From Haemonchus contortus (taxonomy: Eukaryota > Nematoda > Chromadorea > Rhabditida > Trichostrongylidae), in the NCBI GenBank assembly GCA_000469685.2, contig LS997566.1, positions 24,450,432 to 24,514,431 of the forward strand: 64,000 nt of DNA. The letters run 5' to 3'. Position numbers and translations under genes: made by a program. Under the pieces are notes generated by a model that saw only the letters and a list, made by a program, of their open reading frames with translations, did no database searches and was not told the origin of the DNA. This document shows positions 50,755 through 63,185 of this stretch, in pieces (the first letter of the stretch is position 1; each line of letters starts with the position of its first letter).

Positions 50755-51644
50755 CATGCGTGTGTGGTAGTGCACCATCACGATTGGTCGCTGCGTGCGG
50801 CGGCGCTGGTCTGCGCTCTGAGCCCTTCTATGGTGAGACCCCTTGTGGCGGGGGCATATTAATTGATTCTGATTTCGAGCCACCGGGAGAGGTGTATTTT
50901 TTCGATAACACCTTTTCTCTATTTTACTTATTATCATCTTTCTCGCGGATTCTTTGGTTTTTCTGACTTGTGTGAGACCTTGGGTGGCGGAGGTCGGTCT
51001 GTTGTTGCTGATCGATTGCCACCTCCAAAGGTCAAAGTTCATAGCTCAACTGACAATGGATTTGCTCTCGTCGTCTGACTCTCTTCAGGATTCACAGTCT
51101 ATCAGTACGGATATTGGCGCAAGGTTATCTGGCAATGATGTGGATCGAATGCAGTTATCCGATGCTTTATCACTGCTGGATGGGGACGCCTTTATTTCTA
51201 AGCATCTAAAAGTAATTCTGGTTTATCTATTGGACAACATACGCGCAAAAGATGTGAGTTGATCTCGTCAAAGAAATGTGAAGAAGAATTGATGTGTGAG
51301 AATGACTCGCTTAAAAGAGAACTTTCGTCGCTTGAGGCTAGTTCATCGAGTAATTCTTGTGAGCGTTCTTCTCATGACATGTCTTCTGTTTCTTCGGTAG
51401 CTCATGTTGAGCCTTTTGATTTCGGTAATCTCGTCAGGCCTGATTCTCTGATTGATATTGATAGAAGTAGATCTGTTGTGATCGCGGGTGTAGCAGAGAT
51501 CGTATTACCGTCAAGCCGGTTTCGGAAACAAGTTTTAAAAAGAGTACAGAGTTTAAAATTTTTCCCAGTCGAAGGCATGTTCATCAAGACGTCATTGACC
51601 AGGGAAGAGCGTAATTAATCGCACCAAGAGAGTCTTCCTTTTAC
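50755..51644 (+). pseudogene. Second LINE (B') 5' end and ORF1, P3 left arm
   Basis: Divergent from LINE 'B' and sharing the 5'-5' junction near 50745. ATG at 51056 opens MDLLSSSDSLQDSQSISTDI, DGDAFISKHLKVILVYLLDN, then a 1-base loss near 51252 moves the frame to ISSKKCEEELMCENDSLKRE (coiled-coil-like), then RSRSVVIAGVAEIVLPSSRF and FPVEGMFIKTSLTREERN, a shortened version of the ORF1 core. It ends at 51618 and the palindrome turns within 30 bp. Confidence 0.68.
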
Positions 51645-51734
51645 ACAGGGTTTCTATGATAATATCCGTTTTGACACAGGGAGATACAATAAATAAACAT
51701 GCAAATAAATTGGTTGCCAATAAATTGTGAAGCG
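51645..51734. other. P3 loop
   Basis: This AT-rich spacer of about 90 bp between the 9.7 kb arms has no inverted partner and no coding frame. It includes ACACAGGGTTTC and GACACAGGGAGA, two similar GACACAGGG-type words 32 bp apart. Confidence 0.85.
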
Positions 51735-52622
51735 GTAAAAGGAAGACTCTCTTGGTGCGATTAATTACGTTCTTCCCTGGTCAATGACGTCCTGATGAAC
51801 ATGCCTTCGACTGGGAGAAATTTTAAACTCTGTACTCTTTTTAAAATTTGTTTCCGAAACCGGCTTGACGGTAATACGATCTCTGCTACACCCGCAATCA
51901 CAACAGATCTACTTCTATCAAAATCAATAAGAGAATCAGGCCTGACGGAATTACCGAAATCAAAAGGCTCAACATGAGCTACCGAAGAAACAGAAGACAT
52001 GTCATGAGAAGAACGCTCACAAGAATTACTCGATGAACTAGCCTCAAGCGACGAAAGTTCTCTTTTAAGCGAGTCATTCTCACACATCAATTCTTCTTCA
52101 CATTTCTTTGACGAGATCAACTCACATCTTTTGCGCGTATGTTGTCCAATAGATAAACCAGAATTACTTTTAGATGCGTAGAAATAAAGGCGTCCCCATC
52201 CAGCAGTGATAAAGCATCGGATAACTGCATTCGATCCACATCATTGCCAGATAACCTTGCGCCAATATCCGTACTGATAGACTGTGAATCCTGAAGAGAG
52301 TCAGACGACGAGAGCAAATCCATTGTCAGTTGAGCTATGAACTTTGACCTTTGGAGGTGGCAATCGATCAGCAACAACAGACCGACCTCCGCCACCCAAG
52401 GTCTCACACAAGTCAGAAAAACCAAAGAATCCGCGAGAAAGATGATAATAAGTAAAATAGAGAAAAGGTGTTATCGAAAAAATACACCTCTCCCGGTGGC
52501 TCGAAATCAGAATCAATTAATATGCCCTGCAAAGGCGTCTCACCATAGAAGGGCTCAGAGCGCAGACCAGCGCCGCCGCACGCAGCGACCAATCGTGATG
52601 GTGCACTACCACACACGCATGT
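51735..52622 (-). pseudogene. LINE (B') ORF1, P3 right arm
   Basis: Mirror of 50755-51644. Differences include PVEGMFIRTSLTREERN versus PVEGMFIKTSLTREERN and FISTHLKVIL versus FISKHLKVIL. A 3-base difference in the 5' UTR near 52530 (GGCGTC in place of the CACAAGGGGTC form) also separates the arms. Confidence 0.68.
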
Positions 52623-52625
52623 TCA

Positions 52626-54715
52626 GTAGTTCAAATCTCGGATAGATTCATTCGTGCGTGTGTGAGGCCCACGCTGGCAGCGTTCGCTGTGCTAATCGCT
52701 ATAAGTTTTGTACTGCTGCCTATTCTCTTACTATAGTACTTCTCTCGTATCTGCTGTCGTCGGCTACTGTCTTGTGGCGCTGCTCCTAGTCGCAAGGGTG
52801 CAAAGTTTCTGCCGGTTCATTTGCGACAACGACACGTGAAGTATTTGTAATCCGGTGGTGCTTCCTGTTGCCGCGAGTCGATCTATGAAGCCAATATTGG
52901 ATTTTTCGTTGACCTTGCTCTTGTGATTAGTGATGGATACTCCAGTCACACACATTCTCAAGAGTGGCAAACGTGCTCGAGTGATTCCCCCAGATGGTCC
53001 AGTAGCGTCGCCGGAAATAGTTGAGATTCGCAAGCAGGTCAATGAGTCAAAAGCCGTACCAGATTCTCTGAAGAAATTCGTGTTGTATATCTCCAGCGGT
53101 TGTCCAGGAGAATGCATTTCTATGTGAGCGTCTTGAATCATACAAAAATTTAGAGAAGGAAAATGAAGCTCTAGAAAACGTATATGTTTGTAGAAGCAAA
53201 AATAAATTTCTAGTTCCCCTGTTTCCAATTCTCGTGCTCGTAAACCTTTGTCTCACGAGGAGATCGAGCGGAAACGATCGGTCGTCGCTGCCGGTGTCCC
53301 TGAATTACATACTAGCAGTTGTCTTGAAAGAGTCCGATATGATTTTCGAAGTGTCATTAATATTCTGAAGCGTCTAAATATTGATTGTTTGACAGTCTAT
53401 AGGCTTGGAAAGGGGTATCCTGGAAAAGTCGGCTGATCAAAGTTGTTTTGCCTTCTTCGAAATATCAGAAAATAGCTGTTAGTAAAGCCTCTCTTCTCCG
53501 CAGCTTCCCCAGCAAGGGTGTATTCCTTAGAGAACTGCTTACTGTCGAGGAAAGGACAAGGAGACTGTCGCGACGGGCGCTTACTCCACGGGGCAATCCA
53601 AGATGATAACTAGAAGTTTGGGGTGTGCGCCGCCGTGACATCTGACCAAAGCACAAGGGAACTGCGCTTGATAACCTCGCCTTGCCACGGTACCTGCGGT
53701 CCTCCTCCTCGTGCGATGCCCCTTGAGGTCAAGTATGTCCTTGCGAATCGATTACGACCAACGATGTGACCCTGCGCTCGAAGATGGTCCTACGCTACCC
53801 TCGACGTATTGTACTCAGAGATTGAGGATAAGGAACAACAATATTATTGATCATATCATTACTAGAGATAAACTTGCTAGACATGTTATGTGAGTGAAAA
53901 GGTAAAGAAATCGAGAAAAGGAATGTTGAATGGAATAGTCAAAGTAAATATGTGAGTGATGGACTGCTCTTGCTGCATAACAAAACACAAAATGAAAAAG
54001 TGGCTTTATGCCTATTTACAAAACGAAAGTGAGCTTAACTAAAAGTCCTACGGGGAGGTACCTCACCTCACTAGGGGTCGACAATGCGCGTTAACCCTCC
54101 TGCTCATGCGCAGTGGCGTTAGCCGGGGGGCGTCCGGCACGTCCGGTCGCCACTCGTAGCGGAGCAGGAGTTCCCACTCCACTCATCCATAAGACGACCG
54201 AGATTCGACCTCCCACGGGCTGCGCACCAGGGGCTGTCCGTGGAATGGACAGCAGCGCAGAGGGATATCGGGATACCGTCACCATCAGAATCGTAAACCT
54301 CACCCGTGGTCGCGTGGAATAATCCTCCTTGGCATGCCGGTCCTTGCTCGAAAACTGCGCATATCCAGTTACCATCCATTCCGATGAGAAGTTAGTAGTG
54401 ATAGCTGACGTCGGGAATGCGGATGAATAACATGGGGGTAACGTGGGAAGTTCGAAGACGACGGAAAGGAACCATACAGGGCTCCAGCCGAATCCTGCGG
54501 ACGCACGAGTCGAAACTGACGCTATATCCTTTTTAGGCCATTCATTCACTTCCGCCAATACGCAGGCAAAGGGCTGCGATGCAGTTGCGCGGTGGGACCC
54601 AGTGCGGCACTCTGACGACCGTCCAATAAGCGTTGGAGAGACCTTGCGCGTGAGATGTAGTGCGACGGCTGCAGTAGAAGACGGTGCGCAAAGAGGTCGT
54701 ACGAAAGTCACGACA
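52626..54715 (+). pseudogene. LINE 'B' 5' UTR and ORF1, P3 right arm
   Basis: The plus strand has a 5' UTR from about 52626 and ATG at 52933 opening MDTPVTHILKSGKRARVIPP, DGPVASPEIVEIRKQVNESK, then frameshifted ESYKNLEKENEALENVY and SHEEIERKRSVVAAGVPELH (53248) with the same downstream blocks as the other copies. This is the best place to see the ORF1 start. The left-arm mirror differs at several residues (for example ARLPLL versus APFPLL on the opposite strand). Confidence 0.72.
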
Positions 54716-54754
54716 GAAACCTTTACTCGTTACTCGTCCGAATGCTTCTGATAA

Positions 54755-57600
54755 TCGTGATTCAAGTAATGTCAATGTTTTATCGCAGGTCGTTCCATAT
54801 GATAGTGATAATGATGTTTCACTTTCTTCTTTACGTTTTCCTGTAAACTTATAAGGCTCACTTGATGGCCGCAAGGACTATGATGCCGTGGGCCTTACCG
54901 AAACATGGTTAAAATCTTATGGTCATCTCGAGCCGCTTCTTGGTAAACTAATCGCCGTGTACGGAATATTCAGATGCAACCGATGAAATCCTCTTGTGCG
55001 ATAACAGTTGAATAATGGCACTCATAGGGCTATCCTTACTTACAGAGCTCCCTGATGTAATTTACAACACAATGAACAAATATCCAAATGTATCGGCGAT
55101 TTAGCATCTTGCGATGATGTATGTCTTTTGATAGGTGGCTTCAATTACCCCGACATCGATTGGGAAGTTAATCCTCCTCAGGCTACTGGCTGTACAGGCT
55201 CATTCATTGAAATGATATCTAGCTACCGTTACTCTCAATTAGTCACGCCCAGCACCAGAGGGGGACATATACGCGATTTGCTGTTTTGCAATAATCCTGA
55301 TGCCAACTCTAAGATCACTAAAGCAGCGGCGGTAGGTAATAGCGAGCGTCGGTTGACTTCACGATTCGCAGTCCTATTAACAGAGCTTTGTTCGTGCAGT
55401 ACAATTTCAAGCGAGCCGACTGTGCGTCTATCAATGATTATCCCGGTTCTGTTGACTGGTATGGTTCTCCCAATAGTTGCAGTAATCCGCTGGACATGTA
55501 CGATTTGTTGTTGTTCATATTAAGGCACTGCATTAGCTTAATTGCGCCTCTAGTCAAAGTGTCGCTCAGCTGCCCAAACATACCTGCCTATCTGGCCTCA
55601 GCACATGATATTGAAGCTGAAGCTTATAAAAAGGCCGTTCTTTCTAATACAGAAGAAGACTGGAAAGAGTATGAAAGGATTTCGTTAGGGTTCGGAAATA
55701 GCCTTTGAAATACAACATTCCCGTTGAAGAAAAGTCATTGAATCCAGAAGTAAGTCTACTTTGTATAAATTTATTAATTTTCGCATCAATAGGAGAAAGG
55801 AGTGAGCGCCCATAGGAAATCTGACGGTACTATAACAGTTTTGGACTTGGACGAAGCAGAATTATTAGCTGAAATTTTTAAAATAGTCTATACCAACGAT
55901 GTTTCTGTTCCTCCTTCTAGTCAAACTTTTGGCAGCGCCCCTCCACTTATAGAGGGCTCGATATGGTTCAATCGTACACAGATTCTCGAACCTATCTCCA
56001 TGTGTAGAAGTGGTTCTTCGTTGACCCCTGATGGAATTCCATTGATACTCATTAAGAGTATCGCTTCCAACATCTCATCCCCACTCGAGTATCTTTTCAA
56101 GTTGATGCTCTTACAGTCAGTTGTCCCGCATACCTGACGTCATGCCTATGTTATCCCAATCAGGAAGTGGCTCTCTATTCCGATGCTAATAATTATAGGT
56201 CTATCTCCATTACTTCTGTATTCTGTAGACTCTTTGAGATGCTTTTTTTAAAAAACTTTGGTGAGTCATTTAGATAGCAATCGCATTAACATGGATTTAG
56301 AGAAAGAAGGTCCACTGTCACTGCAATGTTGGAGTCGCTCGATGACTGGTCCTCAGAATTGGATAGTAAGAACAGTCTGGATGTCATACATTTTGATTTT
56401 GAAAAAGCTTTTGACAGAGTGATCCATACCGCGCTGTTACACAAACTTGCTCAAGTGGGTGTCCACGATTATTAAATGGATCGAGGCTTTCCTCAAACAG
56501 CGTACCCTTAAAGTAGTGGTTATTGAAAATTTTCCCAAAGTCAGAAACGCACCCAGCGGAGTACCCCAATGGAGCTTCCCGTCTCCTATTTTGTTCAATA
56601 TTTTCGCCTTCAATCTGCCTTACTTGATTGAGTGTTTGGACGTCAAAGGAAAAATGTTTGCAGACGACTTGAAGATATATAGAGGCGTTGGCAATTGCTC
56701 TAATCAGCTTCAGCTAGCAATGGATGCCATCTTATAATGGTCTGAAGTCAATCTTCTCCCTTTGTGTGCGCATAAAACTAAAGTTTTCCATCTTGGTCGG
56801 AACGACCCCAAAATACAATATATATTGACGACTCTCTTCTTGACTATCTTATCAATTCTAATTTGCGTTTCGACCACCACTTGGAAAATATTATAGCAAA
56901 AGCCGACCAGAGAGTATATTTGCTGTCCAAGACGTTCAAATGTAAGAACCCGACACTACTTCTCAAAGCGTATAAAATTTATGTGCGTTCAGTTCCCGAA
57001 TACGGCACTTGCATTTATTACCCACACACAAAAAAGTTCTTGGACAAACTGGAAAAGGCACAGAATGGCTTTTCTAACAAACTATTCATCAGAAACTAAG
57101 GTTTTAATTATTTCAGCATACCCCTTGGCCTGATTAGGAACAGGCTGCTCAATTCGGATCCGTTATCCTTAAGGCTGAGGAGGAATGAGATTCTCATGGT
57201 GTATAATGTCTTCATAAACGTGTTGATCTCGATAGCGACGCCTTCTATAAACTGATGCCGTCTAGTACAAGAGGGGTAAATCTTAAGCTTTCCTTCCGCA
57301 AACCACGTTCAGCAGTAGGGCACAGGTCCTTCACAAATCGTGCGGGCACAGACTTCTTAAGAGTTCTTCATGTAAATAATTAAGACTGTGCCAATTTCTT
57401 CTGTATATGCTAGCTTGAGGAAAGCGGTATTTCATTATCTCCATCGCGCCAACTAATATGGCGTAGTTTTCGTTATGTATTATAGTTGACCTTGTTCTAG
57501 TACATGTTCTATCCAACTTCGTTTTAATTTGTGTTTTGGTTTGTTGTTAGTCGTAGCTTTATTTCCTAATACTGTACATGTGTTTGGCATGTAATAAATG
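54755..57600 (+). pseudogene. CR1-like LINE 'B' ORF2: endonuclease, RT, C-terminus, 3' UTR (P3 right arm)
   Basis: LINE ORF2 proteins nick DNA and copy their own RNA into it. Blocks in order: LTETWLKS (about 54893), GGFNYPDIDW (55132), SAHRKSDGTITVLDLDEAEL (55802), PDGIPLILIKSI (56028), RHAYVIPIRK (56137), FDFEKAFDRVIHTALLHKL (about 56395), GVPQWSFPSPILFNIFAFNL (56560), FADDLKIY (56657-56680), DHHLENIIAKADQRVYLLSK (56872) and a C-terminal FTNRAGTDFLRVLH (about 57330). The RT core FADD is present. The endonuclease's usual GDFN reads GGFN. Multiple stops and frameshifts make it inactive. The 3' UTR ends near ATAAATGGTAAATGG at 57595. Confidence 0.87.
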
Positions 57601-57812
57601 GTAAATGGGTAGATATTCGCCAGGTCCAACCAAGGTTCCTGCCTCTGCTGTTGGTTAATTGGTATCAGACTCGCCTGGAACTATAGAAGCGCACTGACCT
57701 GAACATCGGCTGGCCACCGCAAATCATTGGCCATGTTCATAGTCAATACACCATTACGAATCTGAAGAAGTCGAATACGGGGCGCATCCCCCACACGAGA
57801 TCAATTAACGCC
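57600..57812 (+). repeat. SINE copy (family S) at LINE 'B' 3' end, P3 right arm
   Basis: Mirror of 45575-45790. It shares GCCAGGTCCAACCAAGGTTC and GAACATCGGCTGGCCACCGC and lacks the tRNA-like head. Because it begins where the LINE 3' UTR ends, the two may share a 3' tail. Confidence 0.6.
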
Positions 57813-58159
57813 TGAGACTTCACCCCTTATCAACTGAATATTTAGAATGGTCGTTTGAAGAAATTTATAATTCACTTATAGGACTGATCCACATATACCA
57901 CAGTAACCGTGTTGACAACGTAACGTGTACAGCACGATAACCAGTATTACAAATTAAATAATTCTTACTGAACAATGAAGAGAGTAATAAAAGGAGAATG
58001 TATGTAGGCTTTACTATACAAAATTTTACTTTTAGTTTCGAAAAAGTTACTGTAAAAAAGTAACAAGAAATCAATAGTATATCACTTATGTTACTCTTGT
58101 ACCCAAGAAGTAAAACTGACAATGCTGTATTGTTTAGTGTTTATAAAAACTGAAGGATA

Positions 58160-58445
58160 AAATTTTTGGCGTCGATCAATCCCGTCTAAGATGCCCCCCC
58201 CCGGACTCGACTTCCATTCAGAATCGTAGTGGCGTAATGAGTGCGTATGTGGCTTGTACAATGACTTGCGGTGGCCAGGTGATGAACAAGACAGTGCTTT
58301 TGTCCTTCCAGACGAGTCGGTACCAATCCACCGACCCCGGAGGAATGGAAGGCTTAGTTGGCCTGGGCGGACATAGATCCGTTATTTGAACCCGTAACCA
58401 TGCGTGTGTGAAATGCGCCACTTGCCACTACACCACCTCCGCCAG
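58160..58445 (-). repeat. tRNA-headed SINE copy (family S), P3 right arm
   Basis: Mirror of 44940-45215. It differs from it by a few bases, including the length of the G/C run at about 58194-58202. Confidence 0.7.
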
Positions 58446-59299
58446 TGTTTATATAAACATCGAATCACAGGAATGAATAATGTATAAAATGACAAAACCG
58501 AATAACGTTATTTCCGTTAACCGTGTTTATTTCATAACCATGTGAACTGCTAGTCTAACCTAAATAGCACCTCCTTCTTGTACATATCATACATAACATA
58601 TCAAGTTGGTGAGAAAGCCTTAATCCACTTTTCGAAAGTATTGAATTTATCGATGCCTAATCAATACCCATGATCTGCCATGTGGCGGTTCATGATTAGT
58701 AAGTAAAGAGTAATTTTTTACATGATTGAGTGGTAACACTTAGTCGCCTCAGGACAAGAGCGGCGTCCATTTTCCCATTGAGTTCCCCGCCGACAGGTCC
58801 ATTTCCTTTTTCCCACAATGTTTCCGGTTGACTTGGTATGATTCGATGTGGTTTGTATTGTAACTGATAGTGACCGATTGTATGCTGCAATATATTGTAA
58901 ATGATTAAGGTCTGACGAAGGCATTATATGCCGAAAGCTCATCAATAAAAGTGAAGATCAAAGAGCCTCGAAAAATACATAAAACGACAAAAATGTCTTT
59001 GTTAGCATTTTCAAAGTAAAGTTTATCAAATTTGTATGCTTTTTACTGAGACCTTTAGATGTTCTCGATTGGTGAACGTGTCACTGAAGCAAGTGGTGTG
59101 TATCTTCGAGTAAGGATCATTTATGTTTCTGACATCTTCATTAGTGCCGCTATTGTTGATGGAGTAAAAAGTCTGATGGTTTCAATCTTGGGTTCTATGG
59201 TTGGAATGTATTTAGTCAGATCTTTTTCCATACATGTAAGAATAAAATGTAATTTTTGTGGTGATGCTTTCGTGCTTCTCATTGTGCCTCCGCGATATA

Positions 59300-59813
59300 C
59301 AGTAGCGCTCAAAAGTCTTTGGTGTAACGGTTTTTGAGCCGTACTTTTCAGTCGTAACTCCTGTCCTACCGGATCTAATCATGCGAAATTTCTATATTTA
59401 GAGCGTGGGTGTATTGTGAATATTTACCACTATTAACTTGCAACCTAATCCTGTTCCAGATATTCCACGGAGCATGATTTCAAAATCGACTGAAAATACA
59501 GATGATGGCCATCCTAGAATCTCTTTCCTTTTTGTCATGTCTAAGGTGTACAGCGGTAACGCCAAACACAATAGATGAGAAAGTCGCACACAAGGTGTGA
59601 ATGAGTGCAGACGTCAACAACTTTAGTTATAGCAAAATCTGCTACTGCAACGAACACCTTGCTCTTTCCGTGGATATTGCAGCTTCGCGGTCAAATAGGG
59701 AGAAATATGCTCTAGTTAAACATATCCAAATTTCGCGCGATTTGGTCTACTAAAAAAAAGTTATGAACGAAGAAGCGTCAAAACATTTCACCGAAGACTT
59801 TTGAGCGCTACTG
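59300..59813. mobile_element. Tc1/mariner-type MITE, P3 right copy
   Basis: Mirror of 43563-44076, also exactly 514 bp and flanked by TA. It was carried along by the inverted duplication rather than inserted independently, since it occupies the same position in the arm. Confidence 0.85.
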
Positions 59814-59987
59814 TACCTGTATTTATGCGGTTGTTTATGAATCTAGGAAGTGCTAAAGTTAAAACCACAGCATCTTTGTTAACCCCTCTTGTTTTGGTTA
59901 TCATGGTAGGATTCACATTAAACAAATGGAATTTATTGTAATCATCGTACTTATTGAATGTATTCTCGCACCGTAACAGCTCCAGTA

Positions 59988-60310
59988 AGGCGGAAGTAGT
60001 GTAGTGGCAACTCAAACGCATACTCATGGGCTCGAATCCCGGATCAATATCCGTCTAAGACAACCAAACCTCCCTTCCTTCCTTTATTCCGGGGTAGGTA
60101 AATTGGTGAAAAACCCGTCTGCGAGGATAGAAGCTTTGACTTTTACATCGGCTGGCCATCTCAAGTCATTGTATATAACCACATACGCATTCGATACGCC
60201 ACCACGATTTTGAATGGAAGCCGAATGCGTGGTGCATCCCTCTTGCCGAATTGATTAATACCACACGACTCTGTACGTTTGACCAACTTCGACGGCTACT
60301 CCACTGACGC
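59988..60310 (+). repeat. tRNA-headed SINE copy (family S), plus strand in P3 right arm
   Basis: Mirror of 43068-43390. Head GGCGGAAGTAGTGTAGTGGC, B-box-like GGGCTCGAATCCCGG at about 60029, body and tail as in the other copies. Confidence 0.7.
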
Positions 60311-60866
60311 CTCGTAAGAAATATTACTTTGGGCAATCTGATAACTGGTGTGCAGAGCCTCTGCATTGCCATGTTGATAGGTTTTGCATGCTTGCATTTT
60401 ATTAGGAATGAGGAGCACACTTGCACATATGGTAGGACTTTCACATGTATGTGACGTGAATCCGATTAGTGAGACCCATACCTACCATGACGAAACTATT
60501 ATCATAATCCTGCTGGCGTATTTCAAATGTTGTACACTGAAAACAACTGTGGGTGACTGCGAATTCACTACATTGCATTGCTCTCGTGTATGCCATCATC
60601 ACTATGTATACGCTGTTCAAATCATTATTCACTCATGTTTTTCCTTATACTGATTACAAAAACAATCGCTAATTTGAGGATGGATTTGAGCCTATTGTAT
60701 ACGTTTGACCTGATTACTACAGCCTTTTTTTCAATGTTTGCGGGGTCGCATAATGCTCCTCGCTCTCTACTCGCCGATCTGTCGAATATCCTCCCGTTGT
60801 TGCGAATTATCAGCTATGAATATTATTCTTAACTTAAAACTCAACTCAAACTAATAATGATTCATT

Positions 60867-61107
60867 GTGAGGAGATGGGTTTTGGCAATTGACGCACTAT
60901 CTAGCACACATGGTTTGACGAACGGAGCCGGTGTCTCCATCCGCCCGAGCAGAGCAAGTTTCCATCAACCCAGTTTGTTTAATTGGTACCAAACTCCTCA
61001 ACTGTTGCGGGAACTAATTCTACAGGCCAAATACGCTCCGATAGGTCACTACCAGTGTGAGTGGCCGTTGAGTATCCCAGATAGGATTGATCATCATTCA
61101 AGAATTT
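60867..61107 (+). repeat. Degenerate SINE copy (family S), P3 right arm
   Basis: Mirror of 42270-42510, with the same diverged head and body. Confidence 0.4.
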
Positions 61108-61437
61108 AGTTTTCACACAGCGAATCATTATTGGCAAATTTCGCTTATCCACTTGATCGCAGTTCATTTTGCAACACTTCCAACATTGGGATGTGTCGAG
61201 TCAAAAATTCCCTTCACTGTTGAAAAGCCATAATGAAGGGTTCAGGAGTTTCCACTGACTTCTATAGAATACCATAAATTTAGTGGTGCCAACGGTCATA
61301 GAATTGGCCTCACGAAGAGAGAAATAGAATTGGCCTCACGAAAAAGAGACCTCACGAAGTCAGAATCACTTCGCTCAAAATAAAGATTAGAGATAACAAA
61401 ATAGAGGGACTTGAACGTCCAACTTCATTTCGGTATA

Positions 61438-62874
61438 ACGCTAGCAACAATACACGAAAACGTCAAGATGATTGGAAGAAATGAAAAAGCAATTGAATAC
61501 CGTCCTTGAAAAGTAATATCGAGGAATGTTGCGAATGACTGAAGATGAAATAAGGGACTATAGTTCGTCGAGGAAACTCCTACACTCTAGGTCGGCTTGA
61601 ACATCGAGCTCAGGAATGTCGGTGAAGCACTAGGTTGACCAGGAATGCTTGTGCATCCAAATGGATTCCTGTCATGCCATTGATCGCAGAGGAAAGACGC
61701 TCTCGTGCCCCTGCTCAGAATGGTGGAAGTTCGCTGGTAGTTCGCGACTCTCTCCGGACTCTAAAATTGAATCTCAACAAACATCTTCAAAAAGCTGCCA
61801 TCGCTTACGAAATGTAGCTTTCGAACTCAGACTCAAACCACATGACAGTATATTGGTAAAAAAAATATCGAGACCAAGAGTCAATCATTGTGTTCCCACT
61901 CCTGCCGCTGAAGTTCAGCGGTCAGTTAATGATACAGGGTATATAGTCATACCGGGACAACAAGTTTAGCTGAGCAGTGGGATGCAAGTTTAAACCGCGA
62001 AAGCGAAATAATTTCTGTTCTCACCACGGGATTCCATTTGATAATGGGGAGCTAATAAATTTTTGCGCCACCAAACGTCTTAGAGAAGAGAAGGATCGCG
62101 GAGGAGTATGGCTAACAATTTGGTTTGAAGATCATTCTTAATGCCCAGCGCATCTCCTTGCCAAAAACAAGCAGAGGTAAAAGTTCTGTGATAGCATAAG
62201 GTGGAAATGGGACTAACAGGGTAAATTTCAAGGAGGAAGGTTCACCACCCTCTCTGGTGTCTAGAAGCAGCCCATTTCTTCAAAATGCGATTGTGTGATG
62301 AGCCCAGTGATGTAGGCTAGCTCAACTAGTTGTTGTTTAAGTAGGATACATTCATCATTTTCACACATTTTTTTGTTTTGTGCAGAACGTAGTGTTTCGC
62401 TTGTTTCCAAGTATGGTGGAACGTTAGCTCTGCTTTTCATGATCTATCCTTTCTTCACAGATAATATTGAGCTGCACAAATATTCAGAACTGGTATTCAA
62501 GCAATGAAATTCCGTCGACCCAAAATGAACGGTGAGTGTTCAATACACTTTGTAAACATATAACTTTTAGAATAATGAATACATCACGAAGTGGTTTTTT
62601 CTAGTAATAATGGTCATCAATTTCAATCGAATGGTCATCAAATTATCTTTAAAACTGTATCGTTCTTTTTATTCTGTTGTGATCCTGGCATGTCTATCAA
62701 TTGATATCTTTCTGGCGTTCCGAAATCTATATCCGATCACTATGTTATTGAGAGTGTTACTCACTATAGCAGTTCTTTTGACACATTGAGGGTTCAACCA
62801 GGAGTCCTGCCGTCCTAACAAGGGAAGGATCCCAAGTCGAAGTGACCATTTGAAATGAGACCTATGCTGCTAGA
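61438..62874. other. Unique AT-rich stretch without a recognised gene
   Basis: Short frames such as 61649-61969 (+) resemble no family I know. A possible small exon lies at 62461-62531: a TTCACAG acceptor, one frame open across it (containing CTNIQNWYSSNEI) and a GTGAGT donor. I cannot link it to other exons. Confidence 0.35.
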
Positions 62875-63185
62875 CATATTTTCGATGCTGATTTCGAATC
62901 TGCATTCAAAATCTGCCAAACGATTCTCTGAACGAACTTATGGAGGTGGTCTCCGGAGAGTGCTCAACAGGGGGCACGCACAAAAGACATGGGCGCCGGT
63001 GTTCAGATAGTGGCGGCCTGGAGTAGAGGTAAGCGTGACGCTTCATAGGCATGAGACCAAGGATAGGGTTTGGTGGGCGACAGCGCTTTTGCATTTTGCT
63101 GGACTTTTTCGTCCAGGTTGTAAAAATCTTTTCATATAAGTTTTACCGCCTTCGGCAACTTTTTGAATGCTCGAGATGAAGCAGT
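62875..63185 (-). repeat. Terminal inverted repeat arm of an unidentified element, left
   Basis: Inverted copy of 63693-64000 at roughly 85% by eye. On the minus strand it keeps a 62-codon frame (MQKRCRPPNPILGLMPMKRH...) that is aligned without indels to the one in the other arm. The arms bracket about 500 bp. Confidence 0.8.

Larger units (their letters stand above)
41940..51644 (+). repeat. Palindrome P3, left arm (about 9.7 kb)
   Basis: Reverse complement of 51735-61437 (x pairs with about 103376 - x throughout, with very few indels). It contains SINE copies, a TA-flanked MITE, a LINE 'B' (minus) and the start of a second LINE ORF1 (plus). The arms differ by scattered substitutions, for example RISSYFF versus LISCYFF and FCKVKP versus FCIVKP in the frames at about 45300 and 58080. 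The loop is about 90 bp. Confidence 0.95.
51735..61437 (-). repeat. Palindrome P3, right arm (about 9.7 kb)
   Basis: Reverse complement of 41940-51644. Its outer end (...CATTTCGGTATA at about 61437) meets unrelated sequence, while the left arm's outer end meets the end of P2. No target-site duplication is evident at the two outer ends. Confidence 0.95.

Noticed and set aside
62461..62531. Coding exon of a further host gene
   Set aside because: Splice-like ends and one open frame, but only about 23 codons and no family similarity or partner exon; left as a note in the unassigned stretch.
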